A stretch of 64,000 nt of DNA from Ruegeria_C sp041537905. Its GTDB lineage: Bacteria; Pseudomonadota; Alphaproteobacteria; Rhodobacterales; Rhodobacteraceae. The position numbers and the translations under genes were made by a program. Below the pieces are notes generated by a model that saw only the letters and a program-made list of their open reading frames with translations, was not told the DNA's origin and made no database searches. Positions 58,689 to 64,000 of the stretch are shown here, one piece after another; the stretch's first letter is position 1; every line of letters starts with the position of its first letter. The stretch is from the NCBI RefSeq assembly GCF_041537905.1, contig NZ_JBGRUO010000021.1, positions 43,655 to 107,654 of the forward strand, given 5' to 3'.

Positions 58689-59547
58689 TGTTGATCCGGG
58701 GGCGGTCGCGATACTGAAAATGCGCTGCGGCGTCGATTATGATGGCTATGGGTTTGGAGACGCCTATTTCCGGGAACTGTTGTCCCACATGGGGTTAGAA
58801 GCGGACCAAATCGATGCAGCGCGTTTCGCGCAGGAACATTTCAACCTTCTCTTTGGGTTTCTGCAAGCCAAGCAAAAGGAAGCAAACGCGGCAACCATCG
58901 AGGACGAGAACCGGGCGCTCGCCAAAGTCCAAAAAGCCGTACAGAAACTCGCAAGAGAATTGCAATCCCTCGCGACAGTCGGCGATGCGAGCGTGCGGCT
59001 TTATGCAGAGCTCGAAAACCCTACGGGCGCAGTTTTTTCGCATAAGGGAACCACGATTGCCAACGCGTTGGGAGACCCAATGATCGACCCCTTCAGAGGG
59101 CTGAACGGTCTTTTGTCTGATCTCAGGGTGGGGCTTGAACGCGCTAAGATACAAAAACCCAAATCCTTGGAACCGCCCAGATTCAGCGGTGATCTAAAAC
59201 AGTACGAGGCTGAAAAGTCCGAGTATTGGCTTCAAGCCAACGCGCAACAGTCAGAGATTGACAATTCCGAAGAAAGGTACCGCGAACGGGTGCGTCAGCA
59301 CGGGCAACCAACCAATAGCCCGCTGATCACCTTTGTCATGGTATTCCAAGAGATATGGGAAGACTGCTCCGACCTGCCTTTCACCGAAGGTCGATATGAA
59401 GCGGATTTGGCCGATACCAAGTACATTTCGCGGACAGTAGATGCAGCCGAACACTGCTTGATCAAGTTTGGCGAGGCTTACCCCCGCAGTTTGATCGTAA
59501 GAAAGATCAGGGAGGTCCGAGAGGCCAAAGTCGCCTGGGCGTCGTAG
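58675..59547 (+). CDS. Hypothetical protein overlapping the integrase gene
   Basis: I do not recognise this 290-residue protein. It has no signal peptide or membrane segment. A helical, charged stretch at about residues 65-105 (KQKEANAATIEDENRALAK) may form a coiled coil, and residues 155-190 are Lys/Glu-rich. The start overlaps the integrase stop by 14 bp, so it is translated with the integrase. It could be a directionality or accessory factor of the island; there is no direct support. Confidence 0.7.
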   Translation: MTIFNVDPGAVAILKMRCGVDYDGYGFGDAYFRELLSHMGLEADQIDAARFAQEHFNLLFGFLQAKQKEANAATIEDENRALAKVQKAVQKLARELQSLATVGDASVRLYAELENPTGAVFSHKGTTIANALGDPMIDPFRGLNGLLSDLRVGLERAKIQKPKSLEPPRFSGDLKQYEAEKSEYWLQANAQQSEIDNSEERYRERVRQHGQPTNSPLITFVMVFQEIWEDCSDLPFTEGRYEADLADTKYISRTVDAAEHCLIKFGEAYPRSLIVRKIREVREAKVAWAS

Positions 59548-59657
59548 TTTTGACCCTCAAAAAGTGGGGGTGAAAACGACGACCGGATCAAATGGAACAG
59601 CATCAAGATTGATGGCAATTCTTTCACATGTACCAACGTGTAAAGGAGCCTCTTGAA

Positions 59658-59855
59658 ATGGCTAACACTTTCCCTAAAAGCCTCATGACGCCGGAGCAGG
59701 TCGCGGACTATCTCGGCGTCTCTGTTGAAACTCTAAATGTCTGGCGCTGCACCAAGCGCTACAACCTTCCCTTTGTCAAAGCCGGTCGCCTGGTGCGCTA
59801 CCGGATGCAGGATGTGGAAGCCTTTGTTGCTTCTCGCCTGCAAGGGGGTGCGTGA
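59658..59855 (+). CDS. AlpA-like helix-turn-helix regulator / excisionase
   Basis: This 65-residue protein consists of a MerR-like/HTH_17 domain: MTPEQVADYLGVSVETLNVWR, then a wing with FVKAGRLVRYRMQDVEAFV. Such proteins are AlpA-type regulators or excisionases in satellites and prophages. AAGGAG lies 9 nt before the ATG at 59658, a better start than an ATG at 59628. Its stop overlaps the next start (TGATG). It probably controls integrase or the replication genes. Confidence 0.86.
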   Translation: MANTFPKSLMTPEQVADYLGVSVETLNVWRCTKRYNLPFVKAGRLVRYRMQDVEAFVASRLQGGA

Positions 59856-60163
59856 TGCTGGACGAGAACTGGACCCCCGTCAATTTTGCGGCGATCAATT
59901 GCCGGATCATGCCGCGCCTGCCCTCTTTGCTGCCGCAATGGTTGCCAAATGGCGAATGGCGCGGCAACGAGTGGTGCGCGCTCAATCCAACCCGCGACGA
60001 CCGGCGCTTGGGGTCATTCCTAATCAACCGGGTCACCGGCTTTTGGGGGGACTTCGCCACCGGTGATACTGGCGGCGATCCCATCAGCCTCTACGCCTAT
60101 ATTCGCGGCCTCAAACAGCCTGAAGCGGCGCGTGACCTTCAATGCATGCTGGGGGGTTGGTAA
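59855..60163 (+). CDS. Primase-associated small protein (CHC2-like region without zinc Cys)
   Basis: This 102-residue protein resembles the segment that precedes the TOPRIM domain in satellite primases: GEWRGNEWCALNPTRDD, then GSFLINRVTGFWGDFATGDTGGDPISLYAYIRG. It has only isolated Cys residues, so it cannot form the classic four-Cys zinc ribbon. It starts at ATG 59855 and its stop overlaps the primase-helicase start by one base. It probably works with that protein as a split N-terminal domain. Confidence 0.7.
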   Translation: MLDENWTPVNFAAINCRIMPRLPSLLPQWLPNGEWRGNEWCALNPTRDDRRLGSFLINRVTGFWGDFATGDTGGDPISLYAYIRGLKQPEAARDLQCMLGGW

Positions 60164-62199
60164 TGAAACACGAACGCTTCACCCCGCCTCCGCACCAGAA
60201 ATGCGGCACGCCCAAGCACTGCTATGTCTATCGCGACGAGCAAGGCCAGCCTGTCCTGGTCGCTAATCGCTATGAGCGCGCCGATGGGGGCAAGTTCTTC
60301 TTGCCCTTTGATGTGATCCGCAAAGAATGGAAAGCGCCGGACATGCGCCCGCTCTATAACTTGGACAAGATCGCGCATGCTGATCTAACGACGCCCATCA
60401 TCTTCGTGGAAGGCGAGAAATGCGCGGACGCCCTGTCCAAACTGGGTTACCTCACAACCACCACTTTTGGAGGCTCCAATGCAGCAACGAAAACCGACCT
60501 TTCTCCGCTCCAAGGCCGGACAATCATTCTCTGGCCCGATCACGACAAACCCGGGGAAAAGTACGCAAATGTGCTAAAAAGTGCGCTTTTGTGCACCGCA
60601 AAAACACGCATTTCCGAACTTTTCATCACCCCGAAAAATCCCGCAATATCCGCAAAAGTAACCAAAAGTGACGAAATGTTCCCCGGCTGGGATGCCGCTG
60701 ATGCGGTTGAACAAGGATGGACAGAAGAAGACATAGAAAGACTGCTAAAAACGGCTAAACCCTGCAAATCACAGACAGGGAAAAACACGGAAAAGAGCGG
60801 AAAAACGCGGAAGATGACGCACATTTGCGAACTTTGGCGCACCCCGCAAAAGGAGTGTTTTGCCACGCTTTCCATGGGAAATCATAAGGAACACTGGCCC
60901 ATTGAAAGTGGTCATTTCCGGGATTTTCTGTCCTTTGACCACTACCAGGCAGAAGGAAAGATGCTCAGCCAGGCCGCGTTGGAAGAACAGCGCCGCGCGC
61001 TCAAGGGCCAGGCTTTGTTCGAAGGCGAGGAATATCCGGCCTTTTCCCGGATCGGCTATCTAGGACGCACAGTCTATGTCGATCTGGGCAACGCTGCCTG
61101 GCAGGCGGTGGTTGTTACATCCGAAGGCTGGCAAGTGCTGGATCACCCGCCCGCCAGGTTCCGACGCGCGGTCTCTCAGGAGGCATTGCCGATGCCCCAG
61201 CCTGGCACCGGAGATATCACCCTGCTGCGCAAATATGTGAATGTGGCGAGTGACGATGATTTCCGCATGCTGGTGGCCTGGCTCCTGGGCTGTTTCCACC
61301 CGCGCGGCCCCTACCCCATTCTGATCCTCAACGGCGAACAAGGCAGCGCCAAGAGCACCACGGCCCGTGTCTTGCGGTCCCTGATCGATCCGGCAAACCC
61401 AATGGCGCGCAGTACGCCCAATTCGGAGCAGGACTTAGTGATTGCCGCCAAGCACAATCATGTGCTGGCCTTCGACAATCTCTCCAACATCAAACCCGGC
61501 ATGGCGGATGCCTTCTGCCGGATCGCTACGGGCGGTGGCTTCGGCACCCGCAAGCTGCACACGGATGCGGAAGAGAGCTTGTTTACCGCAGTCCGCCCCT
61601 GCCTGCTGAACGGCATTCCCGACCTGGCCACGCGCCCTGATCTGGCGGATCGCGCCATTGTGGTGAACCTGCCCACCATTCCAGCCTCGGAGCGGCAGTT
61701 TGAAGGTGAGTTCAATCGCGCCCTGGCACAAGATGCGCCCCGCATCTTCTCGGGTCTGCTGGATGCTGTATCCGCTGCACTTGCCAATCTTACCACCGTC
61801 ACGCTGACAGAGCGCCCACGCATGGCGGACTTTGCCAAATGGGTCACAGCCGCCGAACCTGCCGTGGGCTGGCCACAAGGATCGTTCTTGACCGCCTATG
61901 CCACCAACAGGACAACATCCGACCAAGCCAGCGTTGAGGGCAACCCAGTGGCGCTGGCAATCCTGAAGTTCATTGCCGAAGAGAAGCGCTGGTCCGGCAC
62001 CATCACCGACCTGAACGCAGCGCTGAGAAACCGTTATCCCCATCTGACCGACGACCCGAACAGCTACCCCCGCCAACTCAACCGGCTGTCAGGCGCAATC
62101 CGCCGCGTGCAACCGCCCTTGCGCCGGATGGGTGTGTCCATTTCCTTTGATCGCCAAGGCCATGCAGGCGAGCGCATTCTCAGGATAGAAAGTGCCTGA
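60163..62199 (+). CDS. Island primase-helicase (TOPRIM plus P-loop ATPase)
   Basis: This 678-residue protein joins a TOPRIM primase-like domain to an ATPase. The TOPRIM acids are E83 in FVEGEK and D126/D128 in WPDHDKPG. A Lys/Thr/Ser-rich, low-GC linker covers about 185-230. The ATPase has Walker A GEQGSAKST (G391, K397) and Walker B LAFDN (D438), followed by a region with TDLAT-like PDLATRPDLADRAI. The design is that of replication proteins such as P4 alpha and related D5/VirE-type primases. A perfect hairpin repeat lies 4 bp after the stop. Confidence 0.86.
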   Translation: MKHERFTPPPHQKCGTPKHCYVYRDEQGQPVLVANRYERADGGKFFLPFDVIRKEWKAPDMRPLYNLDKIAHADLTTPIIFVEGEKCADALSKLGYLTTTTFGGSNAATKTDLSPLQGRTIILWPDHDKPGEKYANVLKSALLCTAKTRISELFITPKNPAISAKVTKSDEMFPGWDAADAVEQGWTEEDIERLLKTAKPCKSQTGKNTEKSGKTRKMTHICELWRTPQKECFATLSMGNHKEHWPIESGHFRDFLSFDHYQAEGKMLSQAALEEQRRALKGQALFEGEEYPAFSRIGYLGRTVYVDLGNAAWQAVVVTSEGWQVLDHPPARFRRAVSQEALPMPQPGTGDITLLRKYVNVASDDDFRMLVAWLLGCFHPRGPYPILILNGEQGSAKSTTARVLRSLIDPANPMARSTPNSEQDLVIAAKHNHVLAFDNLSNIKPGMADAFCRIATGGGFGTRKLHTDAEESLFTAVRPCLLNGIPDLATRPDLADRAIVVNLPTIPASERQFEGEFNRALAQDAPRIFSGLLDAVSAALANLTTVTLTERPRMADFAKWVTAAEPAVGWPQGSFLTAYATNRTTSDQASVEGNPVALAILKFIAEEKRWSGTITDLNAALRNRYPHLTDDPNSYPRQLNRLSGAIRRVQPPLRRMGVSISFDRQGHAGERILRIESA

Positions 62200-62202
62200 T
62201 CT

Positions 62203-62248
62203 ATCGTCAGCATCGTCAGCATTTGGTTTTGCTGACGATGCTGACGAT
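62203..62248. repeat. Perfect 19-bp inverted repeat made of two 9-mers
   Basis: ATCGTCAGCATCGTCAGCA (62203-62221) pairs exactly with TGCTGACGATGCTGACGAT (62230-62248) around TTTGGTTT. Each arm is two copies of ATCGTCAGC plus A. No T tract follows, so a simple terminator is unlikely. It lies 4 bp downstream of the primase-helicase stop and may be a replication origin or primase site. Confidence 0.85.
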
Positions 62249-62576
62249 CAAATCGGGTGTTCTGCGATATGCAGAATGACATTGTGAGACAGCCGCTTTG
62301 CGGAGATAGTGTTGAAGAACTCCTATTTTGCCGAAAACCGACATAAAATTTGACCACAGAAAGCCGGTTGCAAATTTTGGCCAGGGGGTCGGCCAAAACG
62401 CGGGTGTAACCATGTAAGAAGCGCTCATGGTCTACTGAATGCAAGCAGGGCCGACTTTTCTGACGCACCCGAGTTTGGCGGAAAATCGAGAGCGCAGAAA
62501 TTTCGAGTTTTTCAACATTATCCGGACAAACAAGCCTTTCGATGCAGGCGCTCGAATGACTGGTTTGGATACTGAC

Positions 62577-62594
62577 GTACATTGGTGAATGTAC
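62577..62594. repeat. 18-bp palindrome, possible operator
   Basis: GTACATT-GGTG-AATGTAC, with 7-bp perfect arms, lies 150 bp upstream of the SIR2 gene. Confidence 0.45.
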
Positions 62595-62744
62595 AAACAG
62601 TCACTTTCTTCTTGCCTTGAGCCTTCACCAAGAAACCTAGTAGGGTTCGTTAAATTTCCAAGTAGTGTCGTCATTTGGCCTGCGGGATGCTAGTGGACCG
62701 TAACTGTTTGGTTTTGTTGAAAAATTAGTTAGATTGGCTTCTAG

Positions 62745-63860
62745 ATGTCAGAGAAATTAACTGTATTTGTAGTAGGGGCGGGGGCGAGTAAGGAATATGG
62801 CCTACCCACTGGTGCAGAATTGAAAACTCAAATTCACGCAATTTGTGACATTCCGCAAGTGGGATTGACAAATACCCGTCCAGACCCAGAAGATGACTGG
62901 CTCCTAAGCATAATCAAAGAAATGATATTATTCGACGGCATTCGCAGCCAAGATGCGGGAAACCTCCCAAACAAGATCGCAGCCAAGGCAAGGTTAATCA
63001 ATAAGTATGTAAATGATGCATGGTTCATTCGAGACAATATTCTGCTTTCCCCGTCGATAGATAATTTCATTCACACTCACCGAGAAAACCCACGCATTGT
63101 TAAGTTGGGTAAGGCATTGACGCGGAAATTAATTGCAGAAGCAGAGCGAAAGAGCTCACTCTATGTCGACGACGCATCACTTCAGCTCCAACTTCCGGTA
63201 AACGAAATTGAAAATACTTGGTTATTTGCACTAATTAATTGCCTACTTGAAGCCGGTGATTTTGATGAGTTTTTGGACAGGTTGGCGCGTGTTCTTTTTG
63301 TCGTCTTCAACTACGATCGGTGTCTTGAACAGTTTTTTAAATACTATGTCGTTAGCTACTTCAGACTGGGCCCGAAGGACAAAAATCGCCTTTCGGCAGC
63401 GCTTAAGATCTGGCATCCTTACGGATCACTTTCAGAGGCTAACCCCTTCAGCAGTGTTGAGGCTTTTATTAGAAAAGCCAAATCAGAAGTGCCATTTGGG
63501 CAAACTGATAATGATATTGGCTATTTACTTTGGGACCCAATTAAGATGTTTACCGAGACGGAGGGCTTCGAGGGTTTGCGGAGAGAGTATCGAGACGCGG
63601 TGATTGATTCCATTGAAAAATGTGATCAGGTCGTTTTTCTAGGGTTTGGTTATCATAAACAAAACCTGCGAATTCTATCTAGTTACGATGCTACCAACGA
63701 TTGTGACGTTTGGGGGACTTGTTTGGGCCTGCCGAAGTATGAAACAGACTCAGTCCAAGAAAATTTAAGCCAAATATTCTGCGGGGGCTCCAAAGATAGA
63801 GTACGTCTTATCAACGCTAGCGCGTCAGATTTGGTTGCTGAGATTGGCAAGCTTCTTTAG
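62745..63860 (+). CDS. Stand-alone SIR2-fold protein (candidate anti-phage NADase)
   Basis: This 371-residue protein has the SIR2-like Rossmann layout: the NAD-binding loop GAGAS at residues 11-15 followed by YGLPTG, an FNYDRCLEQ element at 188-196 corresponding to the SIR2 TNYD motif, an H224 in WHPYGSL matching the catalytic His region, and FLGFGYHKQN at 298-307. Bacterial defence sirtuins (DSR1/2, ThsA, SIR2-HerA, SPARSA) degrade NAD on phage infection. This one has no attached HerA, STAND or TIR domain. Its base composition is richer in A and T than its neighbours, and its ribosome site is weak. The TAG stop directly meets an IS5-family end. Whether it cleaves NAD is unproven. Confidence 0.74.
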   Translation: MSEKLTVFVVGAGASKEYGLPTGAELKTQIHAICDIPQVGLTNTRPDPEDDWLLSIIKEMILFDGIRSQDAGNLPNKIAAKARLINKYVNDAWFIRDNILLSPSIDNFIHTHRENPRIVKLGKALTRKLIAEAERKSSLYVDDASLQLQLPVNEIENTWLFALINCLLEAGDFDEFLDRLARVLFVVFNYDRCLEQFFKYYVVSYFRLGPKDKNRLSAALKIWHPYGSLSEANPFSSVEAFIRKAKSEVPFGQTDNDIGYLLWDPIKMFTETEGFEGLRREYRDAVIDSIEKCDQVVFLGFGYHKQNLRILSSYDATNDCDVWGTCLGLPKYETDSVQENLSQIFCGGSKDRVRLINASASDLVAEIGKLL

Positions 63861-64000
63861 GCTCCAGACTCATTGATTTACAGCCAGAATAGGACTGTAG
63901 CAGCGAGAGCGATGGCCGAGAGGAATACCTTTGGGCATCTGTCATATCGGGTGGCGACGCGCCGCCAATCCTTCAGGCGTCCGAACATGATCTCAATGCG
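63861..64000 (-). mobile_element. IS5-family insertion sequence, right part only
   Basis: The sequence from GCTCCAGACTCATTG onward is the end of an IS5-type element whose transposase C-terminus reads out on the minus strand. The boundary seems to be at or within a few bases of 63861. TTAG just before it fits the YTAR target preference of IS5. The rest is outside the window. Confidence 0.65.
63878..64000 (-). CDS. IS5-family transposase, C-terminal end (partial)
   Basis: The 40 visible codons end with TAA at 63878-63880 and read IEIMFGRLKDWRRVATRYDR, a typical IS5-family C-terminus holding the catalytic Glu, followed by LSAIALAATVLFWL. The upstream part of the transposase lies beyond base 64000. 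Confidence 0.85.
   Translation of the reverse strand, partial: RIEIMFGRLKDWRRVATRYDRCPKVFLSAIALAATVLFWL

Larger units (their letters stand above)
62200..62744. other. 545-bp gap between primase-helicase and SIR2 genes
   Basis: I see no convincing gene here. It holds a perfect 19-bp inverted repeat at 62203-62248, an 18-bp palindrome at 62577-62594, and AT-rich sequence from about 62600 that must contain the SIR2 promoter, although no strong -35/-10 pair stands out. Short minus-strand frames overlap the helicase end and look like chance. Confidence 0.6.
57304..64000 (+). mobile_element. Integrative genomic island at tRNA-fMet, phage-satellite-like (right end beyond window)
   Basis: The island starts at the tRNA-fMet fragment and carries integrase, unknown protein, AlpA-like regulator, a primase-associated protein, a primase-helicase, a SIR2-fold protein and an IS5-family element. 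The content int-AlpA-primase-helicase without capsid or tail genes is the core of P4-like or PICI-like phage satellites. The 62.2-63.9 kb part is visibly richer in A and T than the chromosome. The intact tRNA-fMet copy and the rest should lie to the right of 64000. Confidence 0.7.

Noticed and set aside
62064..62582. 172-aa minus-strand frame across the end of the primase-helicase
   Set aside because: It overlaps a real gene, has no recognisable motif, and runs through the inverted repeat; probably chance.

Overview
This 64 kb window is from an alphaproteobacterial chromosome, most likely Rhodobacterales (Roseobacter group). The grounds are high-GC coding with strong codon bias, an SOS box of the GTTC-N7-GTTC type, a YhhQ-type queuosine transporter, and many catabolic operons for small organic acids, amines and hydantoin-like compounds. 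The species cannot be read from the window. About 57 kb is ordinary chromosome; the right end from about 55.7 kb is mobile DNA.

Layout of the chromosomal part. 1-5.7 kb: a beta-oxidation operon (truncated hydratase/hydroxyacyl-CoA dehydrogenase, thiolase, two adjacent acyl-CoA dehydrogenases, IclR regulator). 5.7-17.3 kb: housekeeping genes (YaaA, RecQ, YggT, thioesterase, MFS permease, MepA, YhhQ, ArfB, SDR, P1 peptidase, cytochrome c, Idi); between yhhQ and arfB lies a candidate micro-gene with a full-length Shine-Dalgarno match and a strong terminator. 17.2-18.9 kb: panB-panC. 19.1-26.6 kb: a peptide-type ABC importer whose cluster contains a gene for a pentameric ligand-gated ion channel and ends in an aldehyde dehydrogenase. 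26.6-30.8 kb: NAD salvage genes pncB and pncA flanking a hybrid sensor kinase. 31-32.9 kb: TrhO, a small K+ channel, and a LexA-controlled protein made of two copies of a 38-residue module. 33-38.1 kb: PLP enzyme, dimethylglycine-dehydrogenase-like flavoprotein and MmgE/PrpD protein. 38.1-41.5 kb: PhnD-like binding protein with glpD, and divergent glpR. 42.4-45.8 kb: a two-subunit molybdenum hydroxylase with a divergent TetR gene and two near-identical palindromic operators. 47.3-52.9 kb: four translationally coupled genes (HyuA, HyuB, aminotransferase, maleate-isomerase-like). 53.1-55.7 kb: smpB, sseA and an aromatic/aspartate aminotransferase.

Mobile part. A dead IS3-family copy (55861-57079, 3-bp TAG target duplication) sits between an IS21 istB remnant and a gene remnant. 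At 57304-57351 there is a 48-nt copy of the 3' half of initiator tRNA-fMet, followed by a tyrosine integrase, an unknown gene, an AlpA-like regulator, a 102-aa primase-associated protein, a TOPRIM primase-helicase, a perfect 19-bp inverted repeat, and an AT-rich SIR2-fold protein whose stop codon abuts an IS5-family element. Integrase, AlpA and primase-helicase are the core set of P4-like or PICI-like phage satellites, so I read 57.3 kb onward as a satellite-like island at tRNA-fMet with a candidate NAD-consuming anti-phage gene. The other end of the island lies outside the window.
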